NCBI GenBank assembly: GCA_016234595.1
Contig: JACRBG010000027.1
Location: 62,001-126,000 of the forward strand
Length of the DNA: 64,000 nucleotides
From: Chloroflexota bacterium
GTDB taxonomy: Bacteria; Chloroflexota; Anaerolineae; Aggregatilineales; J027
Direction: 5' to 3'
Below, one piece after another: positions 44,948 to 53,084 of the stretch (its first letter is position 1; each line of letters starts with the position of its first letter). The notes below the pieces were generated by a model. That model ran no database searches and was not told the origin of the DNA. It saw only the letters and a list, made by a program, of their open reading frames with translations. A program made the translations under genes and the position numbers.

Positions 44948-46510
44948 TTAGCGGATGACCTGTTCCCAAAGGTAGAGTAATACTTGGTTTACGATTAAAC
45001 ACTCAACGGCTAACATGCCGCCGGTTTTCCACCATGTACCCCAGCTTGATTTCACTTTGGCGTTGGCAATGATGTTGGCGGTGCTGCCAATGGGGGTCAG
45101 ATTGCCTGCAACCACCGCTGCGGATAGCAACGAGAACCACAAGCCCTGCGTTTCAAAACCACGATCCCCTAACGCAATAATGATGGGTGCAATGATAGCA
45201 ATCGCGATCACATTGTCCATAAAGGCCGTCACCAGTGCGGCAACCAGCACAATGACTATTCTAACTGCGACTTCATTCGTGCCGAAGGTGGTATAAATTT
45301 GTTCGGCTGCCGATTCGGTTAAGCCACTGGTTTCTAAGCCGTGCGCGATCCCGAACAAAAAGACGATGAAGAACAAGGTGTTCCAAGGGAGTTCGCGCAA
45401 GACAAGTTCAGTATGCCGTCCATAGCTGCTACCAATAAAGAGGGTGGTGGCAAATAGAGCCAGTACGAAGATTCCGAGGCCGGTTTCTGGGCTGGAATTG
45501 AGGAGATTAGAAATGGGCGTCGCCATTACCAAGCCAATAACCCCGATGCTAAATAAGCCATGCAGTAGTGGAATTGGCACGGCCTGATGTTCAACCGGAT
45601 GCACATCTTTGCCGGTGGCTGTTTCCTCGTACTCAATCACTTCAAACTGATCAACATGATCTTCCAATATTTCAAAATCGGCGGTTTCGACGGTGACCGA
45701 TTTAAATTCCCCAATGAGGTTAGGGAATTTATAACGAACGCGGACGGTAAAGTAGGCCAGCGTCAGCATTCCCGGCAGCCAAGCATAGGTAATAAAATCT
45801 ACGGCTGTTAAGCCAGAAATGACCGAAATCGCAATGCCAACAGGATTACCCAGCGGTAAAAACTGCGACCCGATGTTGGTAGCACTCACCAATAAAATAA
45901 CAATGGCGGTCCAAGAAGCCGCTTTTAACTTGAGATTCCCTTTAGGCGTAAAGCCGATAATGGCTCTGGTCACAAAATACCACAGTACAATGGAGTTGAC
46001 CTCATCAATTAACGCGGCGGAGCAGGCAGCCAGCACACATAAGAGGGCAATGAGGGGGAAGCCATGCAACTTGCGGGGCAAATAGCGTTCAATCAGATGA
46101 TCAAAGTATTTGGTGTGGTTCAAAAAATCAACCCAAGTAAGCAGGGCAACAAGTTTGATGAACAGTACCCACTCCATGTTTTCGATAATGCCGTGAAAAT
46201 CCCCTAAGCCCCCTAATGGGAGCATCATTAAGGCCACAATGACCAATGGCATCCGCTCTTCACCAAACAGTATTGTGCCTGCGATGGCGGTAACTAGAGC
46301 GGTAAGGGCCACGGCCATTTCCCCATTCGGCAGCAGCATCGCGGCTAATATCCCCGTGATAAGCACACTGGTTGCCCAGATAGTTAATTTTCTGACATGG
46401 GGATTGTCGGGTAGCCATTTAGTGAGGGCTTCGGTTGGGAGGGATTGGACATAACCCATCAATAGATTCGCGGGTGGCAATTTTTCTGGAGTTTCCAAAT
46501 AATTCGACAT
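44948..46510 (-). CDS. Ion-transporter superfamily permease (NhaD/ArsB/SLC13-like)
   Basis: A 520-aa protein with about 12 transmembrane helices and the inverted-repeat build of the IT superfamily. Helix-hairpin segments with ASWTAIVILLVSATNIGSQFLPLGNPVGIA and the C-terminal LLSAAVVAGNLTPIGSTANIIANAK match NhaD Na+/H+ antiporters and ArsB/CitM-type carriers, whose SNxxxxP and SNxANPT-like loops bind the ion. A charged cytoplasmic loop lies at about 275-320. GGAGC precedes the ATG. Whether it carries Na+/H+, arsenite or a dicarboxylate cannot be settled here. Confidence 0.75.
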   Translation of the reverse strand: MSNYLETPEKLPPANLLMGYVQSLPTEALTKWLPDNPHVRKLTIWATSVLITGILAAMLLPNGEMAVALTALVTAIAGTILFGEERMPLVIVALMMLPLGGLGDFHGIIENMEWVLFIKLVALLTWVDFLNHTKYFDHLIERYLPRKLHGFPLIALLCVLAACSAALIDEVNSIVLWYFVTRAIIGFTPKGNLKLKAASWTAIVILLVSATNIGSQFLPLGNPVGIAISVISGLTAVDFITYAWLPGMLTLAYFTVRVRYKFPNLIGEFKSVTVETADFEILEDHVDQFEVIEYEETATGKDVHPVEHQAVPIPLLHGLFSIGVIGLVMATPISNLLNSSPETGLGIFVLALFATTLFIGSSYGRHTELVLRELPWNTLFFIVFLFGIAHGLETSGLTESAAEQIYTTFGTNEVAVRIVIVLVAALVTAFMDNVIAIAIIAPIIIALGDRGFETQGLWFSLLSAAVVAGNLTPIGSTANIIANAKVKSSWGTWWKTGGMLAVECLIVNQVLLYLWEQVIR

Positions 46511-46955
46511 GATGCTCCGTCCTAACTTTGTTCATCGGCAAGAAATACAACGGAGAAAACAGATACCATAATTTATTTGAATGCCTAAAGAAGCCCTAAA
46601 AGACACATTACCTAAGATTTTTTGATATGACACATAGTAAAGACATTTAAGAAATTATTTTTTGGCAAGATGCACAAATCACCCATACTTGATTTGTCAA
46701 TATACACAAATAACATTGATCAACATTGAGAATGGAAACACCAAAAACCAAACCGGAAATTGTTATTTCTAAGGACAGCGCTAATTTCAGATTGAATTTT
46801 TAAGAGAGATACCTTCTTCACGGCCAAAACTAAAGAGTTTTACATCAATAGTCTGATATTGGGTGGGGAACTAAAAACAACCCACGAATAGGTTGCCTTG
46901 AGTGTAAAGTTATGGAGGTAGACTACGGCCTATTTGCGAATTTGGGCTCCATCGG
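46511..46955. other. AT-rich intergenic region, no gene found
   Basis: 445 bp between the permease start and the end of the PII-like gene. It is clearly more AT-rich than its surroundings and has no credible coding frame. It should hold the permease promoter on the minus strand; a TTGACA occurs near 46695 on that strand, without a matching -10 at normal spacing. No tRNA or strong hairpin was seen, though a small RNA is not excluded. Confidence 0.5.
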
Positions 46956-47309
46956 TTAGTAGTGATTAATCCCGAAGGCACGCTCCAAATTGATGACAAA
47001 GGCAATGCCATTGTTGGGTTGACGCAAATCCCCTAGAATTTTTTCCGTAACCGCCACTAATTTGTCTACCAAAGTATCATCATCTATTACGGTGAAAATA
47101 ATCAGACTGCTAGAATCTATCTGATTAAGTACCTCCAACATGGAAATCGTGCCGGACAGGATTTCGGTATATTTGGCGGCTTTTTGCAGACGGCGTAGAC
47201 CATGACTTTCGACTAATGTCACCCCCGGTGCTCCGACCTGCTGCCATGCTTCCCCAATATTATGACCTTCTTCAATCCGGGCGGTAATCAGAACGACCAG
47301 CTTGGACAT
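46956..47309 (-). CDS. PII-like regulator paired with the antiporter
   Basis: A 117-aa ferredoxin-like-fold protein resembling PII signalling proteins: MSKLVVLITARIEEG, GAPGVTLVESHGL and the C-terminal VIDDDTLVDKLVAVTEKILGDLRQPNNGIAFVINL. The T-loop region is short and lacks the GlnB uridylylation Tyr context. The start at 47309 lies inside the end of the antiporter gene, a 38-bp overlap, so it is translated with it. It likely senses a nucleotide and controls the antiporter, as in other transporter/PII-like pairs. Confidence 0.7.
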   Translation of the reverse strand: MSKLVVLITARIEEGHNIGEAWQQVGAPGVTLVESHGLRRLQKAAKYTEILSGTISMLEVLNQIDSSSLIIFTVIDDDTLVDKLVAVTEKILGDLRQPNNGIAFVINLERAFGINHY

Positions 47310-48552
47310 ATTTTGGATTGACCTCTCGAACAGGTGCTGATTCCCGAAAAACACGGCGTACCAGCGGCGGTGTGATAACTGTCGTCAGTATAATGACTAG
47401 AAAAAGAGATGCAAATAGGGAGTCGTCTGGCGCAAACACACCAGTGGTTAAACCTAATGAGGCCATAATCAGCCCAACTTCACCGCGTGAAATCATACAG
47501 ACCCCTAGTCGCAACGATTCTTGGCGACTAAATCCGGTGAGATAAGCTCCCATGCCACTGCCGACGATTTTAGAAATCACCGCGACACCTAACAGCGTTA
47601 TGGCGAAGGGCAAAGATTTTAGTGGGAAGCTGCTGAGGTCGGTTTGGAGGCCGACACTGATAAAAAAGATGGGCACAAGAAAAGCATAAGCAATATTGGC
47701 GATGGCAACATCAATTTGATGCTTGATGATTTCATGTGAGCGACTTAGGCCTACCCCAGCAATAAATGCTCCTGTGATGGAGGCCACCCCGCCAAAATAG
47801 GCGGCTGACCACCCAAAAAATAAAGCCAACATCAGGGCTATGCTGGGGATACCATAGGAGGCTTTGATGTCGGGCCGACTATTGAGCCGATTCATTAAAC
47901 GCGGTAATGCAAACCATGCAATCACCAAAGCGATGCCTAAATAAAAGCCCATTCGCAAGGTGATTTCCACGAGTTCGCTGGCTTGGATATGACCACCACT
48001 GGTGATAGGAATTGCCAACGATACCAATAAAATCGCCGCCACGTCATCTACCAAAGCCGCTGCCAACAAAGCATTGCCTTCTTTGGTTCGTAACACCCCG
48101 ATTTCTAAGAGTGCCTGTGCCGAGATGCTGACTGAGGTGGCTGATAGCACGACCCCTGCTAAGAGAGCCGCCTGCCACCGTTCACCGAACAATAAGACCA
48201 GCGGCAGCGTCATGATGACAGGTAGAATGGCCCCGATAATGCCAGCAGATGTGGCGACATTACCAACTTTGGCAAGTTCTTTGAGGTGCACATCCAACCC
48301 AACTTTAAACATCAGTAGCAATACCCCCAGTTCGGCCAGCTCGTGAATGGCCTGGTCTAAATGGGCTTGTTGCAGGTCGAATAGATGCAGGTGCAAAAGA
48401 TCAAGCACGGTGGGGCCAAGCAAGATGCCAATGAGCAATTCACCGAGGACGCGAGGTTGATCAAATTGACGGGCAAGAGTGCCAGCGATGCGGGAGGCCA
48501 TCAAGATGACGCCGAGTACCAGAAATAGGGCAATAACTGGATTATCTTCCAT
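47272..48552 (-). CDS. Kef-type cation/proton antiporter (CPA2)
   Basis: A 426-aa protein with about 12 transmembrane helices of the monovalent cation:proton antiporter-2 family. Typical blocks: DQPRVLGELLIGILLGPTVLD, ELGVLLLMFKVGLDVHLKEL, ATSVSISAQALLEIGVL, AALVDDVAAILLVSLAIP (with the ion-binding Asp pair) and GEVGLIMASLGL. There is no RCK/TrkA-N domain at the C-terminus; the PII-like protein encoded downstream may replace it. GGAGGAG upstream of the ATG. Expected to exchange K+ or Na+ for H+. Confidence 0.85.
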   Translation of the reverse strand: MEDNPVIALFLVLGVILMASRIAGTLARQFDQPRVLGELLIGILLGPTVLDLLHLHLFDLQQAHLDQAIHELAELGVLLLMFKVGLDVHLKELAKVGNVATSAGIIGAILPVIMTLPLVLLFGERWQAALLAGVVLSATSVSISAQALLEIGVLRTKEGNALLAAALVDDVAAILLVSLAIPITSGGHIQASELVEITLRMGFYLGIALVIAWFALPRLMNRLNSRPDIKASYGIPSIALMLALFFGWSAAYFGGVASITGAFIAGVGLSRSHEIIKHQIDVAIANIAYAFLVPIFFISVGLQTDLSSFPLKSLPFAITLLGVAVISKIVGSGMGAYLTGFSRQESLRLGVCMISRGEVGLIMASLGLTTGVFAPDDSLFASLFLVIILTTVITPPLVRRVFRESAPVREVNPKYVQAGRSDYRPD

Positions 48553-48662
48553 AATCCGTGTCTCCTCCCGCAGCGGTATTGGGTGTGATGCTTATTAAGA
48601 AACGGATAGGGTGCTAAGGTCGTTTCTCGAAAGTCAGGAACATTGTAGCCATAAGTCATGGG

Positions 48663-49238
48663 CTAGCGTTTATGTGTATTGCCGAATAGCCCTCCGAGCA
48701 CTTCATTCAATATCCCACCTCCGCCGCCGAGCAGGCCACCCGCCTCGTGCATGGCCTTGTCAGGGGTCATGTCGAGATTGATAAGGCGCAGGACACCGAA
48801 AAGGACAAGAAACAGGGTGCCAGCACTGGCAAAACACAGAATCGTACCAACGCAGGCCATGCCACCAATAAATTGGTTGCTAAAGGTGTTTTGGTCAATA
48901 CTGGAAAGGTAAATCGCTCCACCAATCAGCGCGAGGCTGGTGATGACCAATGCCACAACCCGCATACAGCCTTTGCCGGGGAGGCAACCATCACCCCCTC
49001 TGTTTTTGGCTCCACGGGCGGCGGCGAGCACCAACAGACCGACGAATAGAATATCTTGCCAGTTGAAGCTAAATCCACCAGTCTTGCTGCGCTGGGGCGC
49101 TTGATTATCCGCCGCATACCGATCATCGTCATAGTCCTCTTGTGGCTCATCGCGCACTGGGTCACGATAGGGCCGCTGGGCCGGTGGGGTAGATTTGGGG
49201 GGACGGGTTGTCCGCCGCCCCCGATAGGGATCACCCAT
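48663..49238 (-). CDS. Membrane protein of unknown function
   Basis: A 191-aa protein not recognised. The first 55 residues are polar, rich in Arg, Pro and Asp, probably disordered and cytoplasmic. Three hydrophobic segments follow (WQDILFVGLLVLAAA, VVALVITSLALIGGAIYL, IGGMACVGTILCFASAGTLFLVLFGVL), and the tail has a Gly run (GGLLGGGGGILNEVLGGLFG). GAGGAA precedes the ATG. It starts 5 bp after the acetyl-CoA synthetase stop, so it is cotranscribed with it. Confidence 0.6.
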   Translation of the reverse strand: MGDPYRGRRTTRPPKSTPPAQRPYRDPVRDEPQEDYDDDRYAADNQAPQRSKTGGFSFNWQDILFVGLLVLAAARGAKNRGGDGCLPGKGCMRVVALVITSLALIGGAIYLSSIDQNTFSNQFIGGMACVGTILCFASAGTLFLVLFGVLRLINLDMTPDKAMHEAGGLLGGGGGILNEVLGGLFGNTHKR

Positions 49239-49243
49239 AACTG

Positions 49244-51145
49244 TTATTCCTCGAGTGTGCTCAAATCGCCTAACGGCAAGCCTTGTGCCTGTGCTTTTAA
49301 CACACGGCGCATAATTTTACCGCTGCGGGTCTTGGGAAGTTTATCCACAAATTCGATTTTGCTGGGGACGGCGATTGGCCCGACTTCATGGCGGATATGA
49401 TCTTTGAGTTTATCCACCAACTCGGCGTTGCCCTGCCAACCTTGTCGCAGAATGCAATAAGCATAGATGACGCTGCCTTTGACTTCATCAGGCACACCAA
49501 TGACGGCAGCTTCGGAGACAGCGGCATGACTGACCAAGCCAGACTCAATTTCGGCAGTCCCCAGACGATAACCACTGACTTTAATCACATCATCAATACG
49601 CCCGATAATCCACACATAACCATCTTCATCAAAACGGGCCGAGTCACCTGCTAAGTACCAACCCTGTTTTTCATAAGCCTTCCAATATTGATCCACATAG
49701 CGCTGATCGTCGCCATACACGGTACGCAACATGCTGGGCCACGGTTGTTTAATAACCAATTTACCATCTACTCCGGGCGGGCAAGACTGGCCGTCCTCGT
49801 CCACAATATCAATTTCGATACCGGGGAAGGGACGGGTAGCGCTACCGGGTTTGAGGCTGACGGATGGCAGGGGGGTAATCATGAAACCGCCTGTTTCGGT
49901 TTGCCACCATGTGTCCATAATCGGGCAGCGTTCTTTGCCAATGACGCGGTGATACCATTTCCATGCCTCGGGGTTGATGGGTTCACCCACTGAACCAAGC
50001 AGACGTAAACTGCTGAGATTGTGGCGATTGGGCCATGCCTCACCAAAACGCATCAAGCCACGAATGGCGGTTGGAGCAGTGTAAAGGATGCTGATACCGT
50101 AATATTCAATCATCTTCCACCAGCGATTGGGGTAGGGATGATTGGGCGCACCTTCATAGAGGAAACCCGTCGCACCGATAATAAGGGGAGCGTAGACAAT
50201 GTAGCTGTGGCCTGTAATCCAGCCCGGGTCTGCTGCGCACCAATAGCGGTCATCATCATTGACGTCGAAGACCCATTTTAATGTAGTGCTAGTATAGACC
50301 TGATAGCCGCCGTGTGTATGCAAGACGCCCTTGGGTTTACCCGTTGTGCCACTGGTGTAAAGAATAAACAGAGGGTCTTCGGCGTCCATCACTTCAGTTT
50401 CGCACTGCGTCGCTGCGATGGGCAAGCCCATGAGATCATGCCACCAATAATCGCGACCTTGTTCCATTTTGACACCGTGCCCCGTGCGTTTAAATACAAT
50501 CACGGTTTCGACAATCGGCTGACGATGAACAGCTTCGTCTACGACCTTTTTGAGTTCAACAATCTGACCGCGCAACCATGAGCCGTCTTGAGTGACGATC
50601 ACGCGGCTTTGAGCGTCCTCGATGCGGTCGGCAAGGGCCTGTTCACTAAATCCGCCGTAAACAACCGAGTGAATCGCGCCGATTTTAGCACAGGCCAACA
50701 TCGCAATGACTAATTCGGGGACACGCCCCATATAAATTGTCACCCGGTCGCCTTTGCGAACGCCCATGCTGCGCAAGACATTGGCGAATTTATTGGTTTC
50801 TTGCCATAGACGCCAATAGCTGTAGGTATGCTGGTCGCCCGGTTCGCCTTCCCAGATGAGGGCTAGTTTATTTTTGCGCCATGTTTTGACGTGCCGATCC
50901 AACGCATTATAGGCGATGTTGGTTTTGCCACCGACAAACCATTTAAAAAAGGGTGGGTTGCTTTTGTCTAGGACTTTTTCCCACGGGGCAAACCAATGGA
51001 GTTCTTTGGCTTGTTCGGCCCAAAAGCCTTCAGGATCAGCGGCAGCACGTTTATAGAGTGCTTCATAATCCTTGATGTGGGCGTTTTCGACAATGGAGGG
51101 GGAGGGGTGATACCAATCATGCGTGTTGATGTTAAAGTCGCTCAT
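49244..51145 (-). CDS. acsA: Acetyl-CoA synthetase
   Basis: A 633-aa AMP-forming enzyme that activates acetate to acetyl-CoA. The adenylation motifs are FILYTSGTTGKPKGVLHTHGGY, WWQTETGGFMITPLP, and WYLAGDSARFDEDGYVWIIGRIDDVIKVSGYRLGT; the C-terminal KTRSGKIMRRVLKA contains the Lys usually controlled by acetylation. Length is full for Acs. Upstream AGGAG is 13 nt from the ATG. The next gene, a membrane protein, follows after 5 bp. Confidence 0.93.
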   Translation of the reverse strand: MSDFNINTHDWYHPSPSIVENAHIKDYEALYKRAAADPEGFWAEQAKELHWFAPWEKVLDKSNPPFFKWFVGGKTNIAYNALDRHVKTWRKNKLALIWEGEPGDQHTYSYWRLWQETNKFANVLRSMGVRKGDRVTIYMGRVPELVIAMLACAKIGAIHSVVYGGFSEQALADRIEDAQSRVIVTQDGSWLRGQIVELKKVVDEAVHRQPIVETVIVFKRTGHGVKMEQGRDYWWHDLMGLPIAATQCETEVMDAEDPLFILYTSGTTGKPKGVLHTHGGYQVYTSTTLKWVFDVNDDDRYWCAADPGWITGHSYIVYAPLIIGATGFLYEGAPNHPYPNRWWKMIEYYGISILYTAPTAIRGLMRFGEAWPNRHNLSSLRLLGSVGEPINPEAWKWYHRVIGKERCPIMDTWWQTETGGFMITPLPSVSLKPGSATRPFPGIEIDIVDEDGQSCPPGVDGKLVIKQPWPSMLRTVYGDDQRYVDQYWKAYEKQGWYLAGDSARFDEDGYVWIIGRIDDVIKVSGYRLGTAEIESGLVSHAAVSEAAVIGVPDEVKGSVIYAYCILRQGWQGNAELVDKLKDHIRHEVGPIAVPSKIEFVDKLPKTRSGKIMRRVLKAQAQGLPLGDLSTLEE

Positions 51146-51510
51146 GGCACGTCAAAAGCTCCTAAAAATCCTAGCGGGTATTTTTTAAAAGTAATGCTCT
51201 ACGGCAGGGCCTATAGTGCATCAAATTGGCGGGGAATGCAAATTCTGATTGCAAAAATAGGACGGCATTTATTCATACCAAAGAGGGAGTTTTATCTGTT
51301 AAAGTGCGAAAAGAAAGACGGTTAATATTGACTGTAAAACGGTAGGGGATTGTCAAGTGGTGTCATGAAATTAGGAGAATAGGCGATAATTGGCCGTTAT
51401 AAGCGGGAACTTGCGATACGGGAGGCTTCGACGAAGATTTAGACGATGCTGAGTTAGCAGATGGGGAGAGGGGTGCATCGTTGGGATGATACACCCCCCT
51501 GCAAAGGCTT
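51146..51510. other. Intergenic region upstream of acsA
   Basis: 365 bp between acsA and the peptidase gene, both on the minus strand. No coding frame is convincing. An imperfect inverted repeat, GGGGTGCATC at 51470-51479 and GATACACCCC at 51488-51497 with one mismatch, lies 14 nt beyond the peptidase stop, but no T-run follows on the minus strand, so I do not call it a terminator. The part near acsA should hold its promoter; no clear -35/-10 pair was found. Confidence 0.5.
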
Positions 51511-52860
51511 TTATTGGGCGCTAGGTGTGCCGAATTGGAACGGCGTGACCGTTGGTGGGAAGCGCATGTAAATGGTGGGTGAGGGAATTAGGGTAGGAGC
51601 TTCGGGGGATGCACCCAACCATGTGCGCCATTGACGTTCAATTTCGGCAACGGGTAGACCTGTGACTTGCTCTAAAATGAGGTTGAATTCATCGGAGTCG
51701 TTGCGATAGACGCCTTCTTCGAGCAATTGCACAATTTGAAGATGGGCTTCGGGGCCATAGTTATCAATGAGCCATTTGTTGAAGGTGTAGCCGAGGTCAT
51801 AGCCTAGGCGTCCACGCTCATCGGGGCCGAGGTCATTCGGTACGGGGCCAAGCCCTTGTAACAGTGGCGGAATATCATAAAAGGTTGCCAGATCGCGTAC
51901 CCGCTGCTCGTAATCATAACCCTGCGTGATTTCAAAATAGGTGGCGTTGCCTTCAATCCACCAACCGGGCGCACGTAAGTCATACAAGTCGGCTTGGTAG
52001 AGATGGGCGACTTCATGAGTCACTGTGCCATAGGCCAATTCTTCCAGATCACCAAACAAGAAGGCTTGCACGGTTGCACCCCAATAATCGGTAGTCTGGC
52101 CTGCCAAAATTGTGTTATTGGTGTTGACGGTCACGCCGCGCCATTCTAGGAAGGTATCGTAATCGAAAAACAGGATGGCCCGCGGTTTGTAGGACAATTG
52201 ACGACCAAACAGGGCGATGTAATCGGCACGGCGCTCTTTCATCGCATCAAAGGTCATCTCAATGATGTCTTTGGAGAGGCCATCTTCGACAAATACGATG
52301 ATGTCATCGGATTCGGCCCGTATCCAATTACGGGTATCGTCGGAATATTCCGCACCCAAAATCCATTCGGTTTGATAGCTGTTGCCCACACTGTCGGTAA
52401 ACGACCAGCGATAATTGACAGCGACCCACGGGGGGACGCGGTTGCTGGTGGCATCCCAAACGGCGGTGGCTAAACCGGATGTGGCATCGACTTCACCAAT
52501 GGCACGGGCACGGTCAGCATCGGGGTTGTGTGACCATTGGACTGAGGCCGATACGACAGGGCCTTTGCTGCTGGTCGGCTTGGCACTGAACTCGAAACCA
52601 TTGGGATAGTTGCTTTGAAAGGTGAGGTCAGTTACTGTCCATTCGGCATCGCCTGTACTTTCAGCGGGTTCGTCATAGGGGTTGGCTGTGTCGGGGGTCA
52701 AAGAAGCATTCCCCGCTCCGGAGGATGGGGTAGGAGTGGGAGTTGCGCCGGACTGGGCGGTGGCTTGTAATCCGACGGTACCGAGCATAACGGTTACCAA
52801 CACCACACTGAGGGTGATGGCAATAAGTCCAAAACGAGTTGGCAATTGATTTGAGGGCAT
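51511..52860 (-). CDS. Exported gluzincin metallopeptidase (peptidase MA-like)
   Basis: A 449-aa protein with an N-terminal signal or anchor helix (about residues 11-35), a Thr/Pro-rich spacer, and a domain at 75-170 with beta-strands. The zinc site is HEVAH (His282, Glu283, His286) followed by WWIEGNATYFE, whose Glu303 is the third ligand, the gluzincin pattern of the MA-like family. The tail ends in a Pro/Thr-rich stretch. Substrate unknown. The position outside the membrane is inferred from the signal. Confidence 0.8.
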   Translation of the reverse strand: MPSNQLPTRFGLIAITLSVVLVTVMLGTVGLQATAQSGATPTPTPSSGAGNASLTPDTANPYDEPAESTGDAEWTVTDLTFQSNYPNGFEFSAKPTSSKGPVVSASVQWSHNPDADRARAIGEVDATSGLATAVWDATSNRVPPWVAVNYRWSFTDSVGNSYQTEWILGAEYSDDTRNWIRAESDDIIVFVEDGLSKDIIEMTFDAMKERRADYIALFGRQLSYKPRAILFFDYDTFLEWRGVTVNTNNTILAGQTTDYWGATVQAFLFGDLEELAYGTVTHEVAHLYQADLYDLRAPGWWIEGNATYFEITQGYDYEQRVRDLATFYDIPPLLQGLGPVPNDLGPDERGRLGYDLGYTFNKWLIDNYGPEAHLQIVQLLEEGVYRNDSDEFNLILEQVTGLPVAEIERQWRTWLGASPEAPTLIPSPTIYMRFPPTVTPFQFGTPSAQ

Positions 52861-53084
52861 AGTATTCGAGATTATCCTTGTTTGAAAACTCTATCTATCT
52901 CATTATAGAGGACGTATGGAGGGCCCAATTGGTTTCATGACGATTTCCCAACAGTTGGAAGTTTCGGAAGTTAGAATCTTGTTGGGGAGGCTTGCAATCT
53001 TGGGTGGGTTGGGGCATTCTTGAGGGCAAGCACAATTGTTCTGCCAGCAATATGAAGTGGGCAACTCATGAAGTGAGTAACTCG

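Noticed and set aside
51470-51497. Inverted repeat downstream of the peptidase gene as terminator
   Set aside because: It has a mismatch in the stem and no T-run on the minus strand.
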